Counted from the stretch's first letter, positions 36,059 to 45,509 are shown. The stretch is 64,000 nt of DNA from Dyella sp. OK004 (GCF_900114495.1 NZ_FOZI01000001.1:1480386-1544385), one strand, 5' to 3'. Numbers and translations: made by a program. The notes: generated by a model not told the origin, from the letters alone.

Positions 36059-36628
36059 TCATGGCCGGGCGTAATCAATCGCGATCAGCAGGCCTAGCGA
36101 GACTTGATCCGACAAAGCGGTGCGGTGACCGGTCATGCCGAAGTCGCTGCGCTGGATGGTGCCGCGCAGTTCGATCTTGCATTGCTGGGGCGCATCGAGC
36201 GGGCAATACGAAGGCAGCAGTTCGAAATGCGCGGGACGGGTCAGGCCGCGCAGGGTCAGCGCACCGAACAGCTCGCCGCCTTGCTGTAGAGAGCTGAGTG
36301 GTACCGGCTCGGAGACGAAATGGATGGCCGGGTAGTGTTCGAGATCGAAGAACTCCGGTGCCAGCACCCAGCGGCGGAAGCGATCCGAATCCATCTGGAT
36401 GCTGTCGACCGCGATGCGCGCATCCACCATCGCCATGTCGTGTTGCGCGCTGAGGGTGACCTCGCCGTCAATGTGCTCGAAGCGTCCTTCGACCTGGCTC
36501 AGCCACAGCAGCCGCACCCCGAATTCGGCGTGCGAGCGCTGTGGATCGATGCGGTAGTCAGCGGCATGGAGCAGGGAGGTCGCGAGCAGGCAGGAGGCTA
36601 GCAGCCATCCCGTAAAACGGAACCTCAC
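36059..36628 (-). CDS. YceI-family periplasmic protein
   Basis: A 189-aa protein with a signal peptide (to about residue 22, LLHAADYRIDPQRSHAEFGV) and the YceI lipocalin-like fold, which binds isoprenoid or amphiphilic ligands in known members. Family segments are WLSQVEGRFEHIDGEV, APEFFDLEHYPAIHFVS and RSDFGMTGHRTALSDQV. The start is GTG at 36628, overlapping the sixA stop (GTGA). Confidence 0.92.
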   Translation of the reverse strand: MRFRFTGWLLASCLLATSLLHAADYRIDPQRSHAEFGVRLLWLSQVEGRFEHIDGEVTLSAQHDMAMVDARIAVDSIQMDSDRFRRWVLAPEFFDLEHYPAIHFVSEPVPLSSLQQGGELFGALTLRGLTRPAHFELLPSYCPLDAPQQCKIELRGTIQRSDFGMTGHRTALSDQVSLGLLIAIDYARP

Positions 36629-37107
36629 GGCGACCAGAAGGCGTCCAGGCGGGCATGGCCCGGCTCCAGCGAGTCGTCCTTACCTTCCAGGTGCAGCACG
36701 GCGACGCCGGCCGGCGGCATGCCGCGGAATTCATCCGAGCGGCCTTCGACGAGCAGGGCCACCAGCCGTTCAATGCCGGGGTTATGGCCGACCAGCATGA
36801 CCTTGTCCGCGTCGGCATGCTGGTCGAGCAGGGCGAGCAGTTCGCCCGGCGTGGCGTCGTAGATTTCCTCGGCCAGCTGGATCGCCGGGGTTTTCTGCAT
36901 GCAGCTCAGTGCAAGTTCGGCGGTGGCGCGGGTGCGTGCCGAGGGCGAACACAGCACCCGTACCGGATGCTTGCCGTGCTTGGCCAGCCACTCGCCGGCC
37001 GCCCGCGCCTCCTGTTCGCCGCGCCCGCTCAGGCGCCGGCCCTGATCGTCTCCCCCGGCCTGGGCAGGCTGGGCTTCGGCGTGGCGCAACAGGATCAGCT
37101 CATGCAT
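36625..37107 (-). CDS. sixA: SixA-type phosphohistidine phosphatase
   Basis: A 160-aa enzyme of the histidine phosphatase superfamily. The catalytic RHG-type motif LILLRHAEAQP is at the N-terminus, with CSPSARTRATAELAL and the second His in VMLVGHNPGIERLV. SixA removes phosphate from histidine phosphotransfer proteins (ArcB or PTS components in E. coli). It overlaps the yceI-like gene by 4 bases. Confidence 0.93.
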   Translation of the reverse strand: MHELILLRHAEAQPAQAGGDDQGRRLSGRGEQEARAAGEWLAKHGKHPVRVLCSPSARTRATAELALSCMQKTPAIQLAEEIYDATPGELLALLDQHADADKVMLVGHNPGIERLVALLVEGRSDEFRGMPPAGVAVLHLEGKDDSLEPGHARLDAFWSP

Positions 37108-37144
37108 GGAAAGACTCCGTCCGGCGGGTGCGCTTCAAGGTGGT

Positions 37145-37777
37145 TCACTGTTGGCGCTTGATCCAGCGCAGGAGCTGTTTCCAGTCTTCCTGGTGGTTGC
37201 GCACGTTTTCGGAGGCGTAATCAAAGATGCCCTTGCCCAGCGCGGTCAACAGCACATAGGCCTGGCTGTCTCGCAATTGGGCGACCAGCGGGAACGGCGA
37301 ATGGCCGGCCAGCTGTTCCATAGCATCCTGGCTGGCGCGGGTCCACGGCTTGAGCCGGTTACCGACTACGCCTACCGGCAGCTTGCCGCGTTTCACCCGC
37401 GGGATCTGCTGCAGGTGATGCAGGAAGTCGAGGGTGGCGTCCATGTCGAACGGCGACGGCAGGGCCGGCACCAGCAGGACGTCGGCCTTTTCGATATACG
37501 GTTCGAGTTCGCGTTCGTGTGAGCCGGCGGGGGTATCGATCAGCACCCGCTGGGTATCCGCCGGAATTTTTTCCAGGGATCTGCGCCCGCCTTCCAGCGC
37601 GAGTACGCCGGGTACGTTGTCGGCGCGGCGCGCCGCCCAACGAAAGCTGGAGCCCTGCCGGTCGGCATCCACGATAGTCGTGTGTTTGCCGTCCTGCGCC
37701 CAGTGCGAAGCCAGCTGGGTGACCAGCGTGCTCTTGCCGCAACCGCCTTTGCTGCTTGCTACCAGCACCGTCAGCAT
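37145..37777 (-). CDS. ParA/MinD-family ATPase (orphan)
   Basis: A 210-aa P-loop ATPase with deviant Walker A VASSKGGCGKSTLVTQLASH, Walker A' region IVDADRQGSS and Walker B RVLIDTPAGSH. No parB-like partner is adjacent and the protein is short, so it is probably an orphan positioning ATPase rather than the chromosomal ParA. It lies 37 bases upstream of sixA on the same strand. Confidence 0.88.
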   Translation of the reverse strand: MLTVLVASSKGGCGKSTLVTQLASHWAQDGKHTTIVDADRQGSSFRWAARRADNVPGVLALEGGRRSLEKIPADTQRVLIDTPAGSHERELEPYIEKADVLLVPALPSPFDMDATLDFLHHLQQIPRVKRGKLPVGVVGNRLKPWTRASQDAMEQLAGHSPFPLVAQLRDSQAYVLLTALGKGIFDYASENVRNHQEDWKQLLRWIKRQQ

Positions 37778-37850
37778 GCGCCGCCCCTGTGTTCAAGGTG
37801 GGGCCAAGAGTACACAGGGACGGAGAAAGTGGGAACCGGATGAGTTCTCT

Positions 37851-38888
37851 TTATCCGGCCTTCTGCGGTTGCCAGTCGGCTGGCGCGTCCACCGGGATGT
37901 TGTAGTCGCGCAAGGCGGCCAGCACCAGACTCATCTCGGTGCCGCCGCTGCGGGCCAGCGCCAGCAGATGCTGCGCAAGGGCGGTGTCACCCTGCGCACG
38001 GGCGGACAGCTGGGCGAAGTTCTGCACCTGCCAGATCAGGTTGCGGCGAGCGCTCTTGGCGGCTTCCTGCTGCGCCGGGTCGGTGGCCAGTACTTCGCGC
38101 AGATGCAGGCCGAGCGAGCGGGCGAGCGGGCTGGAGCTCCAGTCGAGAATGCCGGCGAGCTTGAGGCAATCGTCCTTCACCGCCTGATCGTCGCCGGCGC
38201 TTTCGCACAGGCGCGCGGTGGCCTGCAGACCCGGTTGCGGCTGGGTCGAGGCCAGGCCGAACACCATCATCACTTGCACGCCGGTGGCGCCGGTGGGCGA
38301 CAGCGGGTTGATGATGGACGGCGGGGGCGGCAGCACAGAGACATTGGTCGCCAGCGCTTTCAGGCTGATGCCGGTGTAGTCGTCATAGAGCTTGGTGGTG
38401 GCGGCCTTGGCCAGATCTTCGCGGGCGGCGTCCTTCTTGCCGTCGCGGCCGTCCAAACCGAGCTTGAGCAGCCATACGGCGGCGTTGTCCGGCGCCTGTT
38501 CCACCAGCTTGGCCATCGCGTCGGTATTGGGGCAGGCGTCGGCCTTGGCGTCGCAGTCGCTGAGGCGGGTCCAACTGACCGCCGGAGTAGTGTCGTCGGT
38601 CTGCGCTGCGCGCTCGATCAGGCTATGGAAATCGTTGTACTTCGGCTGATTCGGCAACGGCCGGGCCAGCAGGGCCGCGCCCAGCAGCGGCAGCGCGTTC
38701 GCCCGCGGCGCCAGCACGCTGACCAGATCGCGCTGGAACGCCAGCAGGGCCTGGTTTTGCGTGGTATCGGCGGGCTTGGAGGCGTGGCTGGCCTTGGCAT
38801 CCGGTTTGGCCGGCGACTTGGCGGCAAGGGCCGGGGTAATCGTCAGCACGCTGGCGAGGGCCAGGGCAAGGCAGCGCCATCCGCGCAT
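37851..38888 (-). CDS. Exported protein of unknown function
   Basis: A 345-aa protein with a clear signal peptide (RGWRCLALALASVLTITPALAA). The mature part is helical, Ala/Leu-rich and TPR-like (LVEQAPDNAAVWLLKLGLDG), with several Cys (SDCDAKADACPNT, CESAGDDQAVKDDCLKL) that could form periplasmic disulfides. The start at 38888 has GGAG upstream and follows seven unlikely codons. No family recognised. Confidence 0.68.
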   Translation of the reverse strand: MRGWRCLALALASVLTITPALAAKSPAKPDAKASHASKPADTTQNQALLAFQRDLVSVLAPRANALPLLGAALLARPLPNQPKYNDFHSLIERAAQTDDTTPAVSWTRLSDCDAKADACPNTDAMAKLVEQAPDNAAVWLLKLGLDGRDGKKDAAREDLAKAATTKLYDDYTGISLKALATNVSVLPPPPSIINPLSPTGATGVQVMMVFGLASTQPQPGLQATARLCESAGDDQAVKDDCLKLAGILDWSSSPLARSLGLHLREVLATDPAQQEAAKSARRNLIWQVQNFAQLSARAQGDTALAQHLLALARSGGTEMSLVLAALRDYNIPVDAPADWQPQKAG

Positions 38889-39058
38889 GGTGTTCTCCAA
38901 CCGGAACAAAGCGGGCAGGATACCGGGTGCGCATTAAGCCTGCCTGATCCATGGGTTCTGCCAGGCGGGCACAGCGGCCGTAGCTTGTTAGCATGGTCGC
39001 TTCCCGGCGCCGCTTTGGCGCCTGCGCTCCCGCCCCTGCGCCACACAGGAGATAACAC

Positions 39059-39256
39059 GTGGATCAGCTTTCGATAATCGCCGACGGCAGGGCACCCTGG
39101 TTCGTGGGCTGGGGCAGCCTGGCATTGATCAATGCCGGCCTGGCCCAAGGCAAAAACCGCAGCGGACTGGTGTGGTTTCTGTTGTCGCTGGTGCTGGGAC
39201 CGATCGCCACGCTGGTGCTGGTGATCCTGCCCAAGGTGCGCTCAACGTTGTTCTGA
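39059..39256 (+). CDS. Small membrane protein (65 aa)
   Basis: The start is GTG at 39059 with a strong AGGAGAT ribosome site. It has two hydrophobic segments: PWFVGWGSLALINAGLA (about 13-29) and GLVWFLLSLVLGPIATLVLV (about 36-55), resembling small inner-membrane proteins of unknown role. A 62-base palindrome follows directly after its stop. Confidence 0.72.
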   Translation: MDQLSIIADGRAPWFVGWGSLALINAGLAQGKNRSGLVWFLLSLVLGPIATLVLVILPKVRSTLF

Positions 39257-39259
39257 AAC

Positions 39260-39321
39260 GCAGGAGCCCACCCTGGGGGCGACGGTGTCGAGACACCGTC
39301 GCCCCCAGGGTGGGCTCCTGC
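39260..39321. repeat. 62-base near-perfect palindrome between convergent genes
   Basis: Perfect 30-base arms (39260-39289 and 39292-39321) around a GA centre. The outer part (CAGGAGCCCACCCTG) resembles the TAGGAGCGCACCCTG palindromes at 28317 and 42364. It lies between the small membrane protein and speE, which converge, and could terminate both messages. Confidence 0.85.
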
Positions 39322-39331
39322 AGAGGGCGAA

Positions 39332-40186
39332 TTATTCGCCCAGCGCTTCGCGCATGAATTCCGGCTGGGCCAGCGCGCCCTTGTGGATCTCGGCGTTGTA
39401 GTAGCGTGTAGCGAAGCTCTTGCTGATCGCGCCGCGCTCGCGGAAGCCGGCCAGGTCGCCACCCTTGCGCGCCATGGTGCAGCTCCACCAGCCGGTGGGG
39501 TAGCACGGCTGCGGGAACGGCAGCGTCTTGACCGCGTTGAAGCCGGCGGTGCGCATGGCCGAACGCATCGACTTGATCAGTTCGATATGCGCCAGCGGCG
39601 ATTCGCTCTGCTGCACCAGGATGCCGCCATGGCGCAGGGCCTTGAAGCAGCTGCCATAGAACGCTGCGTTGAACAGACCTTCGGCAGGACCGACCGGGTC
39701 GGTCGAGTCGACGATAATCAGGTCCAGCGATTCCGGCTCGGCTTCGGCCATGTACTTGATGCCGTCGATGAACAACAGTTCGGCGCGCGGGTCGTGGTTG
39801 GAATCGCACAGTTCCGGGAAGTACTGCTCGGCGAGGCGGGTCACGCGCTCGTCGATTTCCACCTGCACGGCGGACTCCACTTCCTCATGCTTGAGCACTT
39901 CGCGCAACGTGCCGCAGTCGCCGCCGCCGATGACTACCACACGCTTGGCGCGGGCATGGGTGAACAGTGCCGGGTGGGTCATCATCTCGTGATAGAGAAA
40001 GTTGTCGCGGCTGGTCAGCATCACGCAGCCGTCGATCACCATCAGGTTGCCCCAGTCGGTGGTCTGATAGATCTCGATGGTCTGGAACGGGGTTTTCTCG
40101 GCATGAAGCAGCTTCTCCACGCGGTAACCGATGGAGGAGCCGGAAGCCTGGTGGGCTTCGGTGAACCAGCTGGGCTGCTGCGACAT
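39332..40186 (-). CDS. speE: Spermidine synthase
   Basis: A 284-aa aminopropyltransferase making spermidine from putrescine and decarboxylated SAM. Motifs are VVVIGGGDCGTLREVLKHEE (SAM site), LLFIDGIKYMAE, and LIIVDSTDPVGPAEGLF with the catalytic Asp. The ATG at 40186 has AGGA. The frame extends 45 codons upstream into the promoter region. It is divergent from speA, with 282 bases between, which supports a polyamine locus. Confidence 0.96.
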   Translation of the reverse strand: MSQQPSWFTEAHQASGSSIGYRVEKLLHAEKTPFQTIEIYQTTDWGNLMVIDGCVMLTSRDNFLYHEMMTHPALFTHARAKRVVVIGGGDCGTLREVLKHEEVESAVQVEIDERVTRLAEQYFPELCDSNHDPRAELLFIDGIKYMAEAEPESLDLIIVDSTDPVGPAEGLFNAAFYGSCFKALRHGGILVQQSESPLAHIELIKSMRSAMRTAGFNAVKTLPFPQPCYPTGWWSCTMARKGGDLAGFRERGAISKSFATRYYNAEIHKGALAQPEFMREALGE

Positions 40187-40468
40187 GGCGGATGTTCCTG
40201 ACGACGCGTAAGTGTGAGTAAAGAACGGCAATTGTAGCCGCTTCGGGCGCGACCGTGCCGGGGCCCGATGCCGCACATCGTCACATTGCCCTATTACAAT
40301 GTGCGCTTGGCCCCGCCGCACTTGCGGCCCGCGGGGCCGACAAGTCCGTTCCGGCCCCGCGGCGTGCGAGGCTTCCGGCTGGGGCGGATTCGTTATTCGT
40401 CAAGGCTCGCCGCTGCGACGACATGACCCCCGGGTGTCACACGCCCGCTGTAGAAGGAAACCCTGTCC
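40187..40468. promoter_or_regulatory. Divergent speE/speA intergenic region
   Basis: 282 bases. A dyad CACATTG (40282-40288) / CAATGTG (40297-40303) lies near the middle and overlaps a TACAAT -10-like hexamer. It is followed by a GC-rich tract (GGCCCCGC...GCGGGGCC). A regulator site or hairpin is possible but unassigned; no riboswitch family is recognised. Confidence 0.4.
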
Positions 40469-42358
40469 ATGTCGAAGCACTGGAATACCGACGTTGCCCG
40501 CCACACCTACGCTGTCCCTCACTGGAGTGACGGTTACGTGGACGTGGACGCGAACGGCCATATCGTGATGCGTCCGCGCGGCGCCAACGGCCCCAGTTTG
40601 TCCCTGCCCGAGATCGTCGATCGCGCTCGCGCCGAAGGTTTGCGCCTGCCGCTGCTTGTGCGCTTCCCCGACATCCTGGCCGACCGCCTGGCGCGCCTGC
40701 AGGGCGCTTTCGCCAAGGCCATCGGCGAGTGGAATTACGCAGGCGGCTATACGGCCGTCTATCCGATCAAGGTGAACCAGCAGCGCGGCGTGGCCGGTGA
40801 ACTGGTTGCAGCCGGCGAGCACGGCTTTGGCCTGGAGGCCGGTTCCAAGCCGGAACTGATGGCAGTGCTGGCGATGGCGCGGCCCGGTTCGATCGTGATC
40901 TGCAATGGCTACAAGGACCGTGAGTACGTTCGCCTTGCGCTCATCGGCCGCAAGCTCGGCCTACGCGTGCACATCGTGATCGAGAAGCTCTCCGAGCTGG
41001 ATCACGTCTTCAGTGAAGCTAAGGCGTTGGGTGTGGAGCCGCTGCTCGGCGTGCGCGTTCGCCTCGCCTCCATCGGTGCTGGCAAGTGGCAGAACACTGG
41101 TGGCGACAAGGGCAAGTTCGGTCTGTCGCCGAACCAGGTGCTTACGCTGATCCATCGCCTGGACGAGGCTGGCCTCAAGCACACGCTGAAGCTGCAGCAT
41201 TTCCACATGGGCTCGCAGATATCCAATGTGCGCGACATCGCTTCCGGTATGCGCGAGGCCACGCGCTATTTCGTCGAGCTGCGCCAGATGGGTGTGCCGC
41301 TGGAGATTGTCGATGTCGGCGGTGGCCTGGGCGTGGACTACGAAGGCTCGCGCTCCCGCAGCCACAACTCCATCAACTACTCGATGGAGCAGTACGCCGC
41401 CACCATCGTGCAGTCGCTGGCTGAAGCCGTGGCCGAGGAAGGCCTGGCCGCACCGCACATCATCACCGAGGCCGGTCGCGCGATGACCGCGCATCACGCG
41501 GTGATGGTGGTCAATGTGACCGAGGTGGAAGAAGTGCCGGCCGGCACGATTCCACCGCCGCGCGACGATGAGCCTGCCGTGCTGCGTCGCCTGCGCGAAA
41601 CCCATGACGAACTGGACAAACGTCCGGCGCTGGAACTGTTCCACGAGGCCCAGCACCACCTCGCCGAAGGCCAGACGCTGTACGCGCTGGGCCAGCTGGC
41701 GCTGGCCGACCGTGCGCAGCTCGACGAGATGTACTACGCCATTGCCAACGCCGTGCGCACCCGTCTGCTACCGGCCGAGCGCTCGCACCGCCAGGCGATG
41801 GATGAGCTGGACGAGAAGCTGGTCGACAAGTACTTCGTCAACTTCTCCGTGTTCGAATCCGTGCCGGACATTTGGGCCATTGACCAGATCTTCCCGATCG
41901 CGCCGATTGCACGCTTAAACGAAGAGCCGACGCGCCGCGGCGTGATCGTCGACCTCACCTGTGATTCCGATGGCCGCATCGATCACTACGTGGACGCCGA
42001 AGGTGTGGATGTGAGCCTGCCGCTGCATGCGCTCAATGAAGGCGAGAGCTACCGCCTGGGTATTTTCATGGTCGGCGCGTATCAGGAAACGCTGGGCGAC
42101 ATCCATAACTTGTTCGGCGATACCGACGCGGTGAACGTGCGCGCGGATGGCGATTCGTATGTCTTTGCGCATCGTCGCCGCGGCGACACTACGGATCTGA
42201 TGCTGGATTACGTGGGCTACGATCTCGAAGCGCTGCGCCAAAGTTACCGCGAACGCATTGCCGCCGCGGGCGTGCAGGGCGATCAGGCCGAACAGTTGTT
42301 TGTCACGTTGAATGAAGGTTTGACCGGATATACCTATTTGTCGGAAGGCGTTCGCTGA
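40469..42358 (+). CDS. speA: Biosynthetic arginine decarboxylase
   Basis: A 629-aa PLP-dependent enzyme converting arginine to agmatine, the entry to putrescine. Motifs are GGYTAVYPIKVNQQRGVAGE with the PLP Lys, FGLEAGSKPELMAVLA, QHFHMGSQISNVRDI, VDVGGGLGVDYEG and the C-terminal LTCDSDGRID. The length is typical of bacterial SpeA. Ribosome site AAGGA. A palindromic repeat begins 5 bases after its stop. Confidence 0.97.
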   Translation: MSKHWNTDVARHTYAVPHWSDGYVDVDANGHIVMRPRGANGPSLSLPEIVDRARAEGLRLPLLVRFPDILADRLARLQGAFAKAIGEWNYAGGYTAVYPIKVNQQRGVAGELVAAGEHGFGLEAGSKPELMAVLAMARPGSIVICNGYKDREYVRLALIGRKLGLRVHIVIEKLSELDHVFSEAKALGVEPLLGVRVRLASIGAGKWQNTGGDKGKFGLSPNQVLTLIHRLDEAGLKHTLKLQHFHMGSQISNVRDIASGMREATRYFVELRQMGVPLEIVDVGGGLGVDYEGSRSRSHNSINYSMEQYAATIVQSLAEAVAEEGLAAPHIITEAGRAMTAHHAVMVVNVTEVEEVPAGTIPPPRDDEPAVLRRLRETHDELDKRPALELFHEAQHHLAEGQTLYALGQLALADRAQLDEMYYAIANAVRTRLLPAERSHRQAMDELDEKLVDKYFVNFSVFESVPDIWAIDQIFPIAPIARLNEEPTRRGVIVDLTCDSDGRIDHYVDAEGVDVSLPLHALNEGESYRLGIFMVGAYQETLGDIHNLFGDTDAVNVRADGDSYVFAHRRRGDTTDLMLDYVGYDLEALRQSYRERIAAAGVQGDQAEQLFVTLNEGLTGYTYLSEGVR

Positions 42359-42363
42359 GCCTA

Positions 42364-42438
42364 TAGGAGCGCACCCTGTGTGCGACCGGCAGCGAGACGA
42401 CCTTTCCGTACATTTATCGCGCACAGGGTGCGCTCCTA
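42364..42438. repeat. Second TAGGAGCGCACCCTG palindrome, downstream of speA
   Basis: 22-base arms (42364-42385 and 42417-42438) with a single mismatch and a 31-base loop; same arm sequence as the element at 28317-28393. Here both flanking genes run rightward, so it separates speA from bdhA and may act as a terminator or message stabiliser. Confidence 0.85.
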
Positions 42439-42465
42439 CAAATCGTCCCCAAGCAAGGAGAGGTC

Positions 42466-43251
42466 ATGGCAAGTCTCGACGGAAAGGTCGCGCTGATTAC
42501 TGGAGCGGCAAGTGGCATCGGCAAGGCGATTGCCGAGCTGTATGCCAAGAATGGCGCGGCCGTGGCGATCGCCGACATCAATCAGCAGGCGGCCGATGCA
42601 GCCGCGGCTGAAATCAACGCGGCCGGCGGCAAGGCCATCGGTGTGGCGATGGACGTCACCGACGAGGCGGCGGTGAACGCCGGCACCGACAAGGTGGTGG
42701 CGGCGTTCGGCCGGCTGGACATTCTGATCTCCAACGCGGGTGTGCAGATCATCAACCCGATCGATCAGTTCGCCTTTGCCGACTGGAAGAAGATGTTGGC
42801 GATCCATCTCGATGGCGGCTTCCTCACCACCAAGGCCGCGCTGAAGTACATGTACAAGGACAAGCAGGGCGGCACCGTGATCTACATGGGTTCGGTGCAC
42901 TCGCATGAAGCGTCCAAGCTCAAGTCCGCGTATGTCACCGCCAAGCATGGCCTGCTTGGTCTGGCTCGCACCCTGGCGAAGGAAGGTGCGCCGTACAACG
43001 TGCGCTCGCATGTGATCTGTCCGGGCTTTGTGCGCACGCCGCTGGTGGAGAAGCAGATTCCCGAGCAGGCCAAGGAGCTGGGCATCAGCGAGGCCGACGT
43101 GATCAAGAACGTGATGCTCAAAGACACCGTGGACGGCGTATTCACCACGGTCGAGGACATCGCGGAAACCGCGCTGTATCTGGCGGCATTCCCCTCGGCG
43201 GCGCTGACCGGGCAATCCTTCGTGGTCAGCCACGGCTGGTACATGCAGTAA
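42466..43251 (+). CDS. bdhA: 3-hydroxybutyrate dehydrogenase (SDR family)
   Basis: A 261-aa short-chain dehydrogenase. NAD site [21 protein letters not shown] motif [10 protein letters not shown], Ser in [13 protein letters not shown] and catalytic Y-x3-K in SAYVTAKHG. The sequence follows bacterial BDH, oxidising 3-hydroxybutyrate to acetoacetate. Directly downstream lie acetoacetate decarboxylase and a patatin-like lipase, which supports that substrate. Ribosome site AAGGAGAGG before ATG 42466. Confidence 0.9.
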   Translation: MASLDGKVALITGAASGIGKAIAELYAKNGAAVAIADINQQAADAAAAEINAAGGKAIGVAMDVTDEAAVNAGTDKVVAAFGRLDILISNAGVQIINPIDQFAFADWKKMLAIHLDGGFLTTKAALKYMYKDKQGGTVIYMGSVHSHEASKLKSAYVTAKHGLLGLARTLAKEGAPYNVRSHVICPGFVRTPLVEKQIPEQAKELGISEADVIKNVMLKDTVDGVFTTVEDIAETALYLAAFPSAALTGQSFVVSHGWYMQ

Positions 43252-43353
43252 GCGCTTGGCGTCCCGCCACGTCTGGCGGGACGCCGCTTCAGTGCTTTGC
43301 ATGGAGTGCGCGCCGATGGCGCGCACCGAGCGGAACTGCCACAAGGATTCCCG

Positions 43354-44097
43354 ATGAAGATCGCCGACGTCAAAGCCAACGCGTTTGCCATGCCGCTGAC
43401 CAGTCCCGCATTTCCACGTGGGCCCTATCGTTTCGTCAACCGCGAGTTCCTGGTCATCACCTATCGCACCGATCCGGATGCGCTGCGGGCTGTGGTGCCC
43501 GAGCCGCTGGAAATCGGTGAGCCGCTGGTGAAGTACGAATTCATCCGTATGCCCGATTCCACCGGCTTCGGTGATTACACCGAATCGGGGCAGGTCATTC
43601 CGGTCAGCTTCCGTGGTGAGCACGGTGGTTACGTGCATTCGATGTACCTCAACGACCACCCGCCGATTGCCGGTGGACGTGAGTTGTGGGGCTTCCCCAA
43701 AAAGCTCGCCAGTCCGGCGCTGGAGACCGAGATCGATACCCTGGTGGGCACGCTCGACTACGGCAAGGTACGTGTCGCCAAGGCCACCATGGGTTTCAAG
43801 CATCGCGACGCGGATCATGCCGCGGTGCTCGCCTCGTTAGCGGCACCGAATTTCCTGCTCAAGATCATTCCGCATGTGGATGGCACACCGCGCATCTGCG
43901 AACTGGTGCGTTACTTCACCACTAACGTCACTCTGAAGGGCGCATGGGCGGGGCCGGCCTCGCTGGAGCTGCATTCGCACGCACTGGCACCGGTCGCCGA
44001 CCTGCCGGTACTCAAGATCGAATCCGCGGTGCACTTCATCACCGATCTCACCCTCGATCTCGGTACGGTGGTGCACGATTATCTGGCGGAGGCGTGA
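43354..44097 (+). CDS. adc: Acetoacetate decarboxylase
   Basis: A 247-aa decarboxylase converting acetoacetate to acetone and CO2. The Schiff-base Lys is in [15 protein letters not shown], with supporting residues in [20 protein letters not shown]. The ATG at 43354 has AAGGA seven bases upstream; the longer frame has no similarity. It sits between bdhA and the patatin gene in one transcriptional direction. Confidence 0.92.
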   Translation: MKIADVKANAFAMPLTSPAFPRGPYRFVNREFLVITYRTDPDALRAVVPEPLEIGEPLVKYEFIRMPDSTGFGDYTESGQVIPVSFRGEHGGYVHSMYLNDHPPIAGGRELWGFPKKLASPALETEIDTLVGTLDYGKVRVAKATMGFKHRDADHAAVLASLAAPNFLLKIIPHVDGTPRICELVRYFTTNVTLKGAWAGPASLELHSHALAPVADLPVLKIESAVHFITDLTLDLGTVVHDYLAEA

Positions 44098-44101
44098 TTC
44101 G

Positions 44102-45274
44102 ATGAGCGACGACAAGAGCAGTGCGAATGCGCAGGCCGTGGCGAAGGCGGTGCGCGATACCTACCCCACCGTCGCACTGGTGTTGCAAGGTGGTGGTGCG
44201 CTTGGCGCTTACCAGGCTGGTGTATATCAGGCGCTGGCCGAGGCGGATCTGCGCCCCAGCTGGATTGCCGGTATCTCTATCGGCGCGCTCAATGCGGCAA
44301 TCATCGCGGGCAATCCCATCGGACACCGGGTGGAGCGGTTACGCGAGTTCTGGGAAACCATCTGTCGGCCGCCGTTTTTCCCCGCCACGCCGGCGCTCGA
44401 CTACAGCGCATGGCCGTTGCCGTTCCAGAATGGGTTCAGCGGCATGGCGGCATGGCGCGCGTTGACGGAAGGACAGTCAGGCTTCTTCTATCCGCGTGTG
44501 CCGCCGCCGTTTCTGCAACGGTCGGCCAGCCCTGCCACCGTCAGCTGGTATGACACTTCACCGCTGCGCAGCACGCTCGAGCGGTTGGTGGATTTCGATC
44601 TCATCAACGACAAGCGTTCGATGCGTGTATCGGTGGGCGCAGTGAATGTGCGCACCGGCAACTTCGCTTATTTCGATAACCGCCAAGGGCCGCTACGCGT
44701 CGAGCACTTCATGGCATCGGGCGCCTTGCCACCGGGGTTCCCCGCGGTGGAGATCGATGGTGAGTTCTATTGGGATGGCGGCATGGTGTCGAACACGCCG
44801 CTGTACAAAGTGTTGTCGGAGCGGCCTTGCCATGACGCGCTGATCTTTCAGGTGGATCTGTGGCGGGCTACCGGTCAGCTGCCGCGCGATCTCGCTGGCG
44901 TGGCCGAACGCGCCAAGGAGATCCAGTACTCCAGCCGCACGCGCCTGATCACCGAGTACATGCGCCTTACGCAGGAGAATCAGCGCCTGGTGCATGACCT
45001 GATGGCGCTGGTGCCAGAGGAGCGGCGCGGCGATCCGGCTTATCGCCGTGCGGAGGCCCGTGCCTCGGGGGCGCTGACCAACCTGATTCATTTGATCTAT
45101 AGCGATAAGCCGTACGAAGGGCATTACAAGGATTACGAGTTCAGTGCGAGCAGCATGCATACGCATTGGCAGAGTGGATTGGGCGATATGCGGCATACGT
45201 TGTCGCATCCGCGGTGGCTGGAGGCTCCGGACGCGGAGCATCCGTTCGTGACCCACGACGTTCATCGGGGTTGA
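44102..45274 (+). CDS. Patatin-like phospholipase
   Basis: A 390-aa patatin-family acyl hydrolase. It has oxyanion motif VLQGGGALGAYQAGVY, nucleophile elbow GISIGALNAA (Ser in G-x-S-x-G) and catalytic Asp in YWDGGMVSNTPLY. A C-terminal extension (about 330-390) is of the DUF3734 kind. It starts 4 bases after adc. In Legionella a bdhA-patatin operon is known, so the pairing with 3-hydroxybutyrate metabolism appears to be conserved; whether it acts on PHB granules or phospholipid is not shown. Confidence 0.9.
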   Translation: MSDDKSSANAQAVAKAVRDTYPTVALVLQGGGALGAYQAGVYQALAEADLRPSWIAGISIGALNAAIIAGNPIGHRVERLREFWETICRPPFFPATPALDYSAWPLPFQNGFSGMAAWRALTEGQSGFFYPRVPPPFLQRSASPATVSWYDTSPLRSTLERLVDFDLINDKRSMRVSVGAVNVRTGNFAYFDNRQGPLRVEHFMASGALPPGFPAVEIDGEFYWDGGMVSNTPLYKVLSERPCHDALIFQVDLWRATGQLPRDLAGVAERAKEIQYSSRTRLITEYMRLTQENQRLVHDLMALVPEERRGDPAYRRAEARASGALTNLIHLIYSDKPYEGHYKDYEFSASSMHTHWQSGLGDMRHTLSHPRWLEAPDAEHPFVTHDVHRG

Positions 45275-45282
45275 GTGTTTGC

Positions 45283-45305
45283 GCCCTCTCCTTCCGGGAG
45301 AGGGC
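45283..45305. repeat. REP-like hairpin GCCCTCTCC/GGAGAGGGC
   Basis: A 9-base perfect stem with a 5-base loop and a TGGGTTGAGGGG tail, related to the 3832-3942 element by the same stem-plus-GGTTGGG pattern. It follows the patatin stop by 8 bases. Confidence 0.65.
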
Positions 45306-45479
45306 TGGGTTGAGGGGTGGGTGCTCGCGACACCCTTTCCTACTCGTCATTCCGGCGTAGGCCGGAGGCGCTTTTCAACAGCGAAGCTGGTCATCCAGTG
45401 GCGTTGTCGCTCGGTCTTAGCGTCTGCGTGCTCTGGCTCGCCTGCGGCGGGCTTCCGAACCGCTGCCGCGGTCCGGGTC

Positions 45480-45509
45480 ACTTTCTCTTTGCTGGCCCAA
45501 AGAGAAAGT
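45480..45509. repeat. ACTTTCTCTTTG hairpin element
   Basis: 12-base perfect arms (45480-45491 and 45498-45509) with loop CTGGCC, followed by AACCAAAGAGAAA. This type of AAAGAGAAAGT element recurs in gammaproteobacterial intergenic DNA from memory of the group; recurrence in this genome was not checked. Confidence 0.6.

Noticed and set aside
37145..37777. ParA-like gene considered as a plasmid or chromosome partition locus
   Set aside because: No parB-like gene or centromere-like repeats nearby; likely an orphan ATPase.
37434..39077. 547-codon open frame opposite the ParA-like and exported protein genes
   Set aside because: Covers two genes with recognisable features on the other strand and has no similarity or ribosome site.
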